Of a stretch of 64,000 bases of DNA, positions 1-11,500 are shown piece by piece. The first letter of the stretch is position 1, and each line of letters begins with the position of its first letter. Made by a program: the position numbers and the translations under genes. The notes beneath the pieces are model-generated. The model was not told where the DNA came from and did not search any database. It was given only the letters and a program-made list of their open reading frames with translations. Origin of the DNA: Branchiostoma floridae (lineage: Eukaryota; Chordata; Leptocardii; Amphioxiformes; Branchiostomatidae); assembly GCF_000003815.2 (NCBI RefSeq), contig NC_049987.1, positions 12,828,700 through 12,892,699 of the forward strand, given 5' to 3'.

Positions 1-365
1 TGTAACTGCATGTGTACAGACTCACATATATCAGACACAGCAGTCAACAGCATATCCTTCAGTGTCCTCTAGAGTGTTAACCTTATACAGAAATGACCTC
101 TGAACCCAAGCCATCTGTGTTTACCAAACATCCACCATGCCTGTCCTACTAATGAAGGATTCTAGTACACTTTCTGAGTTAATTAATCTAAAGCTCACTA
201 AATATCTTGTCATAGAAAATGTACAGATTTAAGAACAATTTCCTACATTATCAAAATTATGTACTGCGTATGATAACCTTTTGATGGATCACATATTTAA
301 ATGCTTATTCTAATCATCATCATTATTGTAGTTGTCAAAGATAAGCAAAGGAGCACTACCAGTAG
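1..365. other. Gene-free flank
   Basis: AT-rich sequence with no supported exon on either strand. The only open frame of note overlaps the adjacent small inverted-repeat element and is not coding-like. Confidence 0.5.
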
Positions 366-720
366 CAGGGCTCGAAATACTGGGTGCATGTGCACCCAGG
401 TGCACCCAAAATTGGAGCTGTGCACCCAATTATTTTCTGTGGGTGCACAGGGTGCACCCAAATATTTTCTTAGGTTTATGTACGTAAAGATATCAAAGTA
501 CTAGTATACAACATATTCCTGACATCTAAGTTAGAAAGATAATAAAAATGTCTGTCATGGTACTTGTTTAAGAATTTGATAGCTTGTAACTAAGTTTTAT
601 TATCAGGATATTACCCGGTACTTAAATTTAAGTGGTGCACCCAAAATTTTTTTGGTGCACCCAATTTTTTAAGCTGGGTGCACCAGTGCACCTAATCCCC
701 AAAATGAATTTCGAGCCCTG
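366..720. mobile_element. Small hAT-like non-autonomous DNA transposon (MITE)
   Basis: The ends are CAGGGCTCGAAAT and its inverse ATTTCGAGCCCTG. Inside each end lie several copies of GGTGCACCC in both orientations. The element is flanked on both sides by CAGTAG (360-365 and 721-726). The CAGGG terminus is typical of hAT elements, whose target duplications are normally 8 bp; only 6 bp match exactly here. The interior is AT-rich and has no transposase. Confidence 0.7.
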
Positions 721-2816
721 CAGTAGTATTAAAGCCAATCATGATAGCATTGTATAATATATATATAATATATTATATTTTATGTTATAAGAGAAGTAAT
801 TTGCAATTCACATATGAATATAATCCCACCCCCGATCATGAAGACCTGATTACTTGACAGGCACTCACCTTTTCTGTGTCTTTCTTTTCTTTTTTGAAAC
901 AGAAAATAATAATGCAGGAATTTTCAAATGCTATATTATATTTGGAAACAGATGGATCATATACTTTTTATCATTGAAGTGTGCAATTATTCGCCATCAT
1001 ATTAGAAGTGCAAACTTGATGAACTGATACATGATTACTCTACATGTACAGATGGATTCATTAGTGACAAGGTGACCTTAATTAACCTTTAGCTTCCACT
1101 AGGTATACCACACTAACAAGTCAGTGCTAATTCACTGGTAACTCTGCATTAAAAGGGTTAAACAACAATAATATTTCTATAAATGTAAAATGGACTCCAT
1201 CTTAATATGTAAGACAGATGCTATGTTTCTCAACTCCTCTATATTGCAGACCACAATACTATTGCCTTAGTTTTAATAGCTATTGCCTTAAATCTCTAGG
1301 TCAAAATTCATATGCAAGACATGTATAGGATGATTATTTGAAATTATGGATGGCAATAAATAAGGCAACTTGGTAAACTGTCATTTCATCATTTCATTAT
1401 TTTAAAATGATTTAAAAGCACAAGGTTCAATCTTGAATGAATATAAAGAAGTGAACATAATACATGTGTATGAATAATTTCATAAACACCGAAACATGGT
1501 ACCTTTCTAAGCTTCTGCCAGGAAAATCCTCCTTGGAACATATTCCTTCATACAGAAGCCCGCACATGAAAAACCTTAGATAAATCTTCCATGCCCAGGG
1601 GAGCTATGATTATGAATGTGCTGTGGAGGGATTCCCACAACATGCATATCAACAAGCTTCACTGTGATGACCCACTCACTGGTGTTGCTACAGCATTCAA
1701 TCTTCCTCCTTTGTGATGTCATCAGTTTCACAGCCAATCAACAGCTACCAGGCATTGTCAACCCTTGTTTCATCATCTGATGAAGATTGTGCAGTTTTCA
1801 ACATCAGTTTTTCAGTGATGTCAGCTTTAGTTCTAGAATGTGATTTTAGCAGTGACCACTAGATCAAATATATTGTATACAGTCAATATTATTACATCAT
1901 TGCTATTTAACATATGCAGTTATTGAGGATAGTTTACTAAAGCTTTGTTTGATGCTGGTTTCAACCAATAACTGAATAACAATTGACGGTTCAACTAATG
2001 GGAGAATGACTGCCATGTCCATCAAACATTTGAATTTGGCATGTTTTTACTTTGAATCTCTATATTACTGCAGAGGTGGGTTGAGCTATGGGATCAGTCT
2101 TTTTGCTGCAATGGTTCCATTGACTTTAATGACAGTTGAAGAGCATTTTCAAGTTATATGATGTCAACATTTTGGAAAATTATATTTCATGATGCTAAGC
2201 TAGAACTGCCCAGTCAGATTTATGCGGCTTGAAACATCTTTTATGAATCAACGATGTCTGGAAAAAAAATCAATATCATAAATAATTCAGCTGGTGGGCT
2301 GTTTCTGCTAACATGAAATTGCTTTTGTCAGACAAGTGGCTGCTATAACAGCAAACCAGACGATCATGCATTTTCTGTTGTTGGCATAAACCTTCTCACT
2401 GCAATTGACTTATTCATGCCACTTATTCACTAGTAAGGGTAGGAATTCAATCCCTCCGAAGGCCAAGAAGGTCAGGTCTGCTTGTTGTTATTAGGTTAAC
2501 TAGATCACTCTGTGACGCACCCTGCGTGTATGTGAATACTATGTACCATATATATGAACTTGTCCTTGTTTGCACTTGGTTGAGAGCCCAGGAGGAAATT
2601 AAGTTTTACATAAATCACTTACAATTTTTAGTTACATGGAGTAAAAAAAATATACTGTCTACCACACAACCAACGCATAGAATTGATAATTCAACCTGAG
2701 GTTAAATTGCATGACATTTTATGATTAACTTTTCATCGAAATTGAAGTCATAGCTTAGATTCTAATGTTCCCACTGATATTGCCTTTTCACTGATATTGC
2801 TGTATTTATGACTTGT
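721..2816. other. Intergenic, nothing recognised
   Basis: AT-rich with frequent stops in all frames. I see no exon, RNA gene or well-bounded repeat here. Confidence 0.4.
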
Positions 2817-2849
2817 TTTCGATGTTTTTGCGCGGGGTGCGGAGATCAG
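2817..2849 (+). repeat. Left arm of an outer 33-bp inverted repeat
   Basis: Matches the reverse complement of 7838-7870 with one mismatch. It includes the motif TTTTTGCGCGGGGTG. The pair lies outside the target-site duplications of the 4.6-kb element between them. It may be the terminal repeats of an older, roughly 460-bp element into which the larger one inserted. Confidence 0.55.
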
Positions 2850-3045
2850 AGAATGCACTTTTCTGAATATCCTCATCATGATTAGTATCTAATGCCAGCT
2901 ATTCCTAATCAATGCTTTCAGTTAGACATGGATTGTAATTAAGTCAGTGGCATTGTCAAGTACATAACAGCTGGGACCATATCGCATAGCCTATATGGTG
3001 ACCAGGTCTGTTTACCAAAATCGAGTCCTAAAAAGTTTTCCTTCT

Positions 3046-3217
3046 GGGTGTTCGGAAATACCGGTCCGGTCCGGACCGCGGAATTACCGGTCCGGTCTGT
3101 TTGGGGGGCGGAAAAACCGGTCCGATCTGTTATGCGTATAGCTACGCCCCCAGGCAGGAAATAGCAGAATTGCAATTTGTATGGTGTGTTCCCGTATATC
3201 ACAACATGGGGCGCGTT
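3046..3217 (+). repeat. Left terminal inverted repeat of the 4.6-kb element
   Basis: 172 bp pairing with 7465-7636. It contains clustered CCGGTCCGG palindromic motifs followed by a region with TATGGTGTGTTCCCG. Only a few mismatches are visible, suggesting relatively recent insertion. Confidence 0.85.
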
Positions 3218-5245
3218 GATTGGATGCATGGGGTCCGCATGCTAATGTCACTGTTTACGTCAGATCGATTGGCGACGGTTAACATAAACATTGCACTGGT
3301 GGAGAGTTTGCCATGCCCGATACGCCGAACGGAACCTACTGCCAACAACACTCAAAGCAGTAAAACCGACACTTTTGAACACTAACGTTACCGTAGATTA
3401 CGCTTAGCGTAATCGTGCACACGCCATAAATCCGATCGTAATTACGGCCGTATTTACGGAACGGTATCACGTGAAGAGCGGTCGGTAATATTCAGAATAT
3501 TCATGTATGCTTTGAATACCGTGTACACGGAATATTCATGAAACACCATTAATTATCAATCAAACAGCCTGATTTACGGCAGAAATTTAACAGCGTTTGG
3601 CCGGAAGGGTGGGGTTCTACCACGTGCGCAACGTAACTAGACTGTGGTTTGTTTTTTTTTAAGTAAAATCGCTAGCCGATGTTTTGCTATTTTCCTAACA
3701 CGAAAGGGCAATCCTCATCACCATGTTTTCTTGGAAATATTTCTTCAAACAAAAATATGTGTATTTAAACAATACTGAGATAAATGCAACCGTTGCAACG
3801 TCAATATAAATCGCCTGTACATGTTCGCAGAAAATCTAACGTTACCGGACAACACAAGTCACCGGCAACTTTGATATTGCCGCTGGGCGTGATCAAGATC
3901 GGGAACATGCACTGGTCAGCGCGCGATCGGAAAGCCACCTTCGAATTTTGATAGGAATATCTGTGCACGGTAAATACCTATCTGGAATGGTGCAACCATG
4001 TATTTTAGAACTACTACGTACTACGCTTTCTATTAGATATGACCAAAGATCTTATATACACTATAGAGTTTATAGGCACTTTTCTCAATGGTATGACACG
4101 AGCTGTCGGCATGTACACGCCGTAAATACTACGACGTCACGGCCTTGTATACGGGTTTTGTGTGGGGTTCAGAAAGTGGGGAATGTTGTCAAACTTTGTG
4201 GTTTTGAGCGGAAATATGGGACCTACATTATTGAAATAGAAACCAATAGATATTTTGTGCGGGTGAATATGTTTAGTAGATGTTCAGATACCGGTAGAAT
4301 TGTAGCAAAAATGGGTCTGACCCGGGCCCTCCCGCCGCGCCGCCCAATTTGATTGACACATGCGGGCGGGCGCGGCTTCTTTGAGTTTGACCAAGGAGGT
4401 TAATCGCATTGCTTTGACGGCATACTTTCAAAGAACGGCCATGCACATATTAATACAACTATCAGCACGGAGCTTGTTTTTCCACAGTGTTTGATTTTGT
4501 TTCTTGGTTTACTTTATTTCATAGCGATATTTAGTACCGATGAATATCTTTTAGATATTTAGGAATAACATGTACCGTGAACCCACATTTCAACAGGCGT
4601 GCACAAATTGTTAGACATATTCAGTTGCGATTTATACTGATATATGGTGCCACCGCGACTTAAGATGACTAAGGCATGGAGTTTCTTCTTACATTTAGCG
4701 ATGTACCTACCGTATTTCCACATTTGGAATAGATGGTGGTCGATCTGGTAGCTGCACAATGATGATGGAAAGCTGTCGTACGAACTTACCTTCCAGGTTT
4801 TAAACGTTTTAAGATGTCCTGTAGTGTACATGTGTATTCTCCAAATTAAAGGAGATTTAAAAGTTTCTCACCGATAATTTTGGAAAGTTCGCAACTGCAG
4901 TGTAGTTGTAGATTATAAAATCAATAAACAATGTTTAAAATGGGGGTAGATCGCCACGACTGTTAACAGCGATATTTATTACAATCGGAAGATTATATGC
5001 TGTTTTTTGTTGTTGTTTTGGGGCTCATTCATACAACCCCCTCTCGACATTTCTTGTAGTATGAATCGGAAATACAAAATTTTTGAAATATTTGGACGAT
5101 GAACTTCTGTAATGCTATTTTTTTTATATCAAGATTTTGAAATCAAGAGGTCATGATAGTTATTGCCTCATGTCGGTGTCAGTTGTTAAACCAGGACATC
5201 AGAATCTAGGATCGCTGCAAGGTTAACTGTATTCCAGGCCATTCC

Positions 5246-5465
5246 TCTGGCCGGCCGACTCCCCTAGCGTACCATTGACTCTATTTGTCCATTTTCTACA
5301 ATTATTTTATTTTTTATTTTATTGGTTTGGCTGCACCGAACACACAGCCAGGGCTGCCCAACTAGCCTATGGCTATTACAAAGGGCTAGCCCTGCTGACA
5401 AACACATAAACAATACAGATTAAAAAAATTAAACTACCGATCCGCGGAGCCTGGTAGAGGCTAGG
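5246..5465 (+). repeat. Dispersed repeat copy (also at 38930-39024)
   Basis: Shares GGCCGRCGACTCCCCTAGC-like and GATCCGCG(G/A)AGCCTGG blocks with 38930-39024. This copy has an extra internal stretch. The family is unknown. It lies inside the large TIR element here and downstream of the polyketide synthase in the other copy. Confidence 0.55.
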
Positions 5466-7062
5466 TCTTGTTGGCGGAGCTGCACCCCCGACGATCAGCA
5501 GTGTGCAAGGGATGGAAGCCCGAATCCCTTTATTCTGACTTAGAAATGTAGCTACCTAATAATAGTATGTCTTAAATTAATACATAGAAGTAAGTGCAAT
5601 GTTAGTTACGACTTCACAAGTTTGAACAGGTACGGTTAGTTAGTTACGTACGCCAACTCAACATTGAACAGACAAATACGATCAAAAAATACATTAAAAA
5701 CACATGAATGCCCTGTATTGATTTCGTCGGTCGACTATCCGACGATCAGGAGCGGCCGTCAGCGATGTTCCGTCCCAAGAGCTCCGTCAGGAACAGGTAG
5801 GTCTTGTTGGGCCCCTCGGCACCCTCGACGACCAGCATCATCATTTCAAGCAAAGTCGTCGAATGAAAACATAGTTTTGTATCGTCTCGTAAAGTAGTTG
5901 TGATATCAATAACTAATTAAACAAGGACCATCATCTTAACTAGAAATACATGGGCATATGGTTACATTATACAATGTAAATTGTATAGTGTATTATACAA
6001 TGTATATTAAATTTCAAAGAAGAAAAAAATATCCGAAAAGTCCGCCTCTAGAAAAGTAGCTATGATATCAATCAATTCCTAACAAAGGAGCATCAGCTTA
6101 TCTATAGAAATATAAGTTATGACCGGGCATAATATGGTTTTACAATTTCACCTTGTATATGATAAATAAACTACTCAGGCAAATCTTATATTTCCACTTG
6201 CAAAGAAAAAAGGTTATACTCGGTGAGACATTTGTAATGGGTATATTAGTCTCCGATTTCTAACGTAATGTAGGAAGTTCTACACGATCCTGAAAAGCTA
6301 TCCCTCGGCAGTTTGTGGAGTTCTGTCGGCCTGATCAAAGGGTACCGATATGCTAAGTAGGTTAGGGATATCATTACAGAGGAAACCGCACGACTGCCAA
6401 TCACAATCACAACCATAGTAACAGCCAGGCTGTGGCATTGTCGGTCTGTGGATGGGATTTGAATTAAAATACAAGTGCTATTTACTTTTGGAAATGAATC
6501 AAGCCAAGAGCTCCAAAGAACCAAGGACGTTACATCAACAAAGAACGAACCACTGTATTTACGATTCTCTATAGTATTATTATCATTTTTATATTCTACG
6601 CACTCGATGTGTAACGAAATCAGCACGAGTCTGCGACAGTCACAGACTCGCGGCGCTCCGTGTAAGACGCCAGGCACCCCCGGACTGTCACTCTTGTTTC
6701 AACATTTTCCCACGCGTTCAGCTGGCCGACACGAGACTGCCGAACATTGAAAGCCCACCTTTGGTCAATTCCTGTCAAATCTATTTCCAACATACAAATT
6801 ACGATGTCTATTTAGCGCTGTGGCTTGGTTAAGTTCGAATATATTAGGGTCACCCATATGACTGTTTCGGGTCTAAAAACTACACGGGCGTCTTTCCCGT
6901 CGCCTCGGCGTCCGAGTTTTCGCAGGTGATTACAAGGGATTGTTGTCATCAAAACAAAATATTCGTCTTTAGCGACAAGTGCAAGACAACAATCAATATC
7001 AATCTCGGTAAAATCTGTCATTTATACAGAGAATATGATATGTCAAGAAACATCGCACACAT

Positions 7063-7132
7063 ATCCATGCACGCTGCGTATTTCGGGATCAACGACCTAT
7101 CCACGCACGCTGCGTATTTCGGGGTCAACGAC
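7063..7132 (+). repeat. Two 35-bp tandem copies
   Basis: Two head-to-tail 35-bp units with two substitutions, sharing GCACGCTGCGTATTTCGGG. They lie inside the 4.6-kb transposon, near its right end. Confidence 0.75.
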
Positions 7133-7464
7133 CTAATGTGCGCCGCTTTGAATGCAGAAAACTTCTGATGGATATTATTAATACACAATCCAATCATTCC
7201 AACCTACAGTTCTCTCATTATGAAACAAGTGTTAGGGATTACATTTTCGCACCAAAAAAGAGAAGAATTTTGTACGGATGAGAACGCACTCCGCTAGCAA
7301 CATGAAAGACCGCACCGACCGGAGCCGGTCTTACGTTGATGCGTTGATTTACTACTGTCACTGGAAGGATACCGGCATTCTTACTATTCATACTGTTGTA
7401 AAATCAAGGCGCTAATCAGTTCTTACGGTGAGGACACGCGGCTCATCATCACCTCATTAGCGTT

Positions 7465-7636
7465 AATGCGCTCCATGTTGTGATATACGGGAACACACCA
7501 TACAAATTGCAATTCTGCTATTTCCTGCCTGGGGGCGTAGCTATACGCATAACAGATCGGACCGGTTTTTCCGCCCCCCAAACAGACCGGACCGGTAATT
7601 CCGCGGTCCGGACCGGACCGGTAATTCCGAACACCC
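7465..7636 (-). repeat. Right terminal inverted repeat of the 4.6-kb element
   Basis: Reverse complement of 3046-3217. The outermost bases abut the second copy of the 9-bp target duplication at 7637-7645. Confidence 0.85.
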
Positions 7637-7837
7637 TTTCCTTCTTGTGTTTATAAGGATGTTGTTCCCTTTATAAAGTCATCATCTCAATAAGTATAAG
7701 ATAGGCAAGCTGACCAGTCTTACAGTGATGGATGTAGCCACTGACCTTCCTGAGTCTCTGCCATTTGAAGCTCCCCTGCAACATCTCTGTCCTCCCGCCC
7801 CTACCCGCGCAGCATGCCAGCTCTGCCCCCACCCTAC

Positions 7838-7870
7838 CTGATCTCCACACCCCGCGCAAAAACATCGAAA
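7838..7870 (-). repeat. Right arm of the outer 33-bp inverted repeat
   Basis: Pairs with 2817-2849 (one mismatch). It is followed at once by a short GC palindrome formed by CCCCGCGC and GCGCGGGG. Confidence 0.55.
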
Positions 7871-8531
7871 CCGCGCGGGGATTGACGTAAGCGTAAGATA
7901 TAAAAAGAAAGAAACTTATTTCTGGACGTCTGGCATCTGCCCATGCCACTCATTCCGGTCGGAGTAATGATTAACAGGACCTAGCTAACATTTGATGACA
8001 AGAGCACAGCTGACATGCTGAGGTTTCGTGTTTGCATTCTTAGGATTACATTCCGGGTCAAAGTTTGTAGCACCGCATCAACCCACTTAAAGTCACAAAA
8101 CACGTCATATGATTTTAGATAAATCAAAAATAAGTAGAACAAATATTTGATATTAATTTAAAGCCTTTACAAGTCATTTTTGAGTGAAAGATATGTTAAT
8201 CTCCGAAACGTACTCATGATTTTTAGGATTTATCGCGGTCTTAGCAAGGTCGAAGTTGAAAATGATGACGTTTTCAACATGGCGGAACCAGGAGCAAATT
8301 TTCACAACTTTCTGCATTTTTTTGTCTGAAAAGAGCTACCTTTCCAGTCTCTGGTAACCTGCCGTCTTGCAGCTATCGATTAAGGTCGGTAGCATTTATA
8401 GGAATCATTTTTACGTGGATTTCTTTAGCTATTGATCATGAATTGGGCGTTATAATTTGTCCGTTTCGCGCACATGCTAGGGGTCACGTAACACGTTTGT
8501 TAGCAGACGACAAACCAGAATCTTCACAACG
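7871..8531. other. Upstream flank and putative promoter of PDSS2
   Basis: No gene on either strand. Contains the YY1-like CAACATGGCGGA (8275-8286), listed separately. The last 200 bp before the PDSS2 start are moderately CpG-containing. No TATA box is evident. Confidence 0.4.
8275..8329 (+). promoter_or_regulatory. YY1/TISU-like motif with a 16-codon upstream ORF
   Basis: CAACATGGCGGA matches the TISU consensus SAASATGGCGGC at 11 of 12 positions and resembles a YY1 site. The ATG at 8279 opens a 16-codon frame ending in TGA at 8329, about 200 bp before the PDSS2 start. If transcription begins upstream it is a uORF; otherwise it is a promoter YY1 site. Confidence 0.45.
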
Positions 8532-11500
8532 ATGTTTTCGACACGAGGACTTCCTTCCAGGACGGCTTTGCCATCTTTTCTTCGATTACCTGACGTGTTG
8601 GCCACAAACACTGTAAGGACTACGACAAGCTTGCCACGTAGGAGCGTTACAGATCATTTATTAGCAAATTCCAGATCACGTTTCAACGCCCATCAAAGGA
8701 CTGCATCTCACTTTGCATTTCGGGATCATTTCAACAGTAATCCATTGCTAGGATGTAAGAAAGATAGTGGTTTGATAATGAACAGATTGCAGAGGCGTGT
8801 TGTTAGTATGTGGCCTTCAGGAAGAAAGTCGGACTGGCAGAAAGCCCTTTCGGACGCAGAGAAGGTGGTGGGTTACCCGACATCCTTCATGAGTCTGCGC
8901 TATCTGCTGAGTGATGAGCTGTCTAACGTGGCCATGCACCTGAGGAAGCTGGTGGGGACGAAGCATCCCATCCTCAAGACGGCAAGGTACAGTTTAAGTT
9001 TGCACAGACTTTATTTCATGGTATGAGAGGAAAGGGGGCTTCCACATTGTTTTAAGTTTGAAGTGCATTTGAAAAAGTGCAATGTCTGCGGTTGATGTTT
9101 CCAAGCAACGATTGGACTGATTAGCCACGCCTATACTCACAAGGTCCTCATTGACATCAGATGGACTAACATCGCATTTGAAAAAGTACAGTAGTCAGAC
9201 AGCTGGAGCATATGTCAAAAGTAGAACCACTGTAAATGTTACATGATTTACAGTAGTTGATGCAAGCATGAAGATTGATATCCATGGTACAGGTGGTCTT
9301 AAGTTATCTTAAAATATGACAGTGCAATGTATTGCATATTCATGCCCAACTGGGGCTAAATATATTAAGTTAGATACCTAGAGTATTATCAGAAAACAAT
9401 GCTGTCCTTTATCTAATAGATGTAATTTAAAAGCATCTTCTCACTTCTTAAAACATGTATAAACAAATCTTCAGAGTGCAGAATATTTATGATGATATAA
9501 CAGTATGTTTCCTTTGCTAGATTTGCATATCTCTGGTCTAGATGTAACAGTACTGCACTGTGTTACATGTGTCTTTCCCAGGGGTTTTGTGTACGATGGT
9601 AACAACAGCATGCAGACCCGAGGCCTGCTGGTGCTGCTGGTGTCCAAGGCTGCAGGGCCAGGTGGGGAGTGGGAGGAGGAGGAGGAAGAGGAAGGGGAGG
9701 GGGAGGACAGCAATGGGAGGACAATGGTCTCTGGCATCTATCGAAGGTACTTGTACTTATAGCTGTCTGATAAATCTTAGTTTAAGATAACAGGATACAA
9801 ATGTATTTTCATGTTAAGTGTCTTGAACAGTTAGTTCAGACTGTGTTTCCCTGTCTTTGCTGCTGACTGTGTTTCCCTGTCCATGGTGCTGACTGTGTTT
9901 CCCTGTCCCTGGTGCTGACTATGTTTCCCTGTCCCTGGTGCTGACTTTGTTTCCCTGTCCCTGGTGCTGACTGTGTTTCCCTGTCCCTGTGCTGTGTTTC
10001 CCTGTCCCTGGTGCTGACTTTGTTTCCCTGTCCATGGTGCTGAGTGTGTTTCTCTGTCCATGGTTCTGAGTGTGTTTCTCTGTCCATGGTTCTGAGTGTG
10101 TTTCTCTGTCCATGGTTCTGAGTGTGTTTCTCTGTCCCTATCTGTGTTTCCCTGTCCCTAGTGCTGACTTTGTTTCCCTGTCCATGGTGCTGAGTGTGTT
10201 TCCTTGTTCCTATCTGTGTTTCCCTGTCCCTGTGCTGTGTTTCCCTGTCTCTGGTGCTGACTTTGTTTCCCTGTCCTTGGTGCTAACTGTGTTTCTCTTT
10301 CCCTGGTGCTGACTGTGTTTCCCTGTCCCTGGTGCTGACTGTGTTTCCCTGTCTCTGGTGCTGACTGTTTTTTCTCTGTTTTCCTGTCTTTTGTGCTGGT
10401 TGCATTCCCTTGTCCGTCTTGCTGACTCTGATTTTCTTTCACTGGTGCTGAAGTCTCTCACTGGTGCTGAAGGATATCCAAAAGACCTTTGTCAGACCTA
10501 GAAAAGTGATACATATGATATAATGTTGATGGTGTAAATTGGTATACTGTTGAATGATTTGATATTATATGTTACTAGCCAGAGGAGTCTTGCAGAGATA
10601 ACAGAGATGATCCACACAGCATACCTAATGCATCGAGGGGTCGTTAACCTTGAGGAGGTGACCTCTGCTGATGGAACAGTCGGTGACATGTCCTTTGGAA
10701 ACAAGATGGCGGTGCTGAGTGGGGATTTTCTACTGGCTAATGCCTGCACTGGGCTGGCTCAACTCAGGAACACTAAGGTACTGTATCATTGTACTTAAAA
10801 AGCCACTGTATCAAGATTTTTGATGGAAAAGTTGAACATCTGACCAGTCATAGGTACAAAAATCAAACTTAGATGTATTTGCCAATAATTCACAAATTTA
10901 TGGCCAAAACTGACACAATGACCTCTCAACCACAATTTATGGCACTGCAAATATGCACTGCAATTGTTTTGAGTTAACCATGAATTTAAGACACAGAAAA
11001 AATTTCTGTTTCCCTTACTTTAAAGTAAAACCCCTTCAGAAGTAAGAGAAATTATGCCAATCTTTTTAAATGAACAGCAAAATCAAAACAACTTTTTACA
11101 GGAAAGTAAAGAAATTTGTTGCATGGGGCTTTGGAAACTTTACAATTTCGTGTCATATGTTTTCCTGCATCCTATTTTCTGATATGTAAATGGTCTGGGT
11201 TGTACAAACTTGTAGCTATATTTGCCTCAATAAAGGAGATTGAATATTGCACTAGAATATAGCTGCTTCTTATCCATTGTATGTAGGTTGTGGAGATTGT
11301 GTCCAGTGCCATTGCTGACATGATGGAGGGATCGTTCTTACTAGAACAGGACAACCAGGGTGTCACCTTCCTACCAGACAAGGACTGGACCATCAAGGAC
11401 TGGACCAACCACAGCTTCCTCTGCTCGGGCAGTCTGATTGCCAAGTCCTGCCAGGCCGCCATGATGCTGGCCGGTCATCGGCTGGACATACAGAAGAAGG

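Larger units (their letters stand above)
3046..7636. mobile_element. 4.6-kb DNA transposon with long terminal inverted repeats, Mutator-like
   Basis: The element starts GGGTGTTCGGAA and ends with the inverse. Its 172-bp terminal inverted repeats are nearly perfect and show no gaps. It is flanked by the 9-bp direct repeat TTTCCTTCT (3037-3045 and 7637-7645). Long TIRs plus a 9-bp duplication fit Mutator-like elements; that superfamily assignment is inference. No transposase is recognisable inside. The longest frame (3948-4352, 134 codons) resembles nothing I know. It is therefore probably non-autonomous or carries captured sequence. It also contains a dispersed repeat near 5246-5465 and a short tandem duplication near 7063. 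Confidence 0.8.

Noticed and set aside
3948-4352. 134-codon open frame as a transposase or host gene
   Set aside because: No recognisable motif, no splice partners, composition not coding-like; kept only as something to search within the 4.6-kb element.
9831-10461. Several overlapping open frames rich in Asp-Arg-Glu-Thr repeats
   Set aside because: By-products of the 26-bp minisatellite in PDSS2 intron 2.
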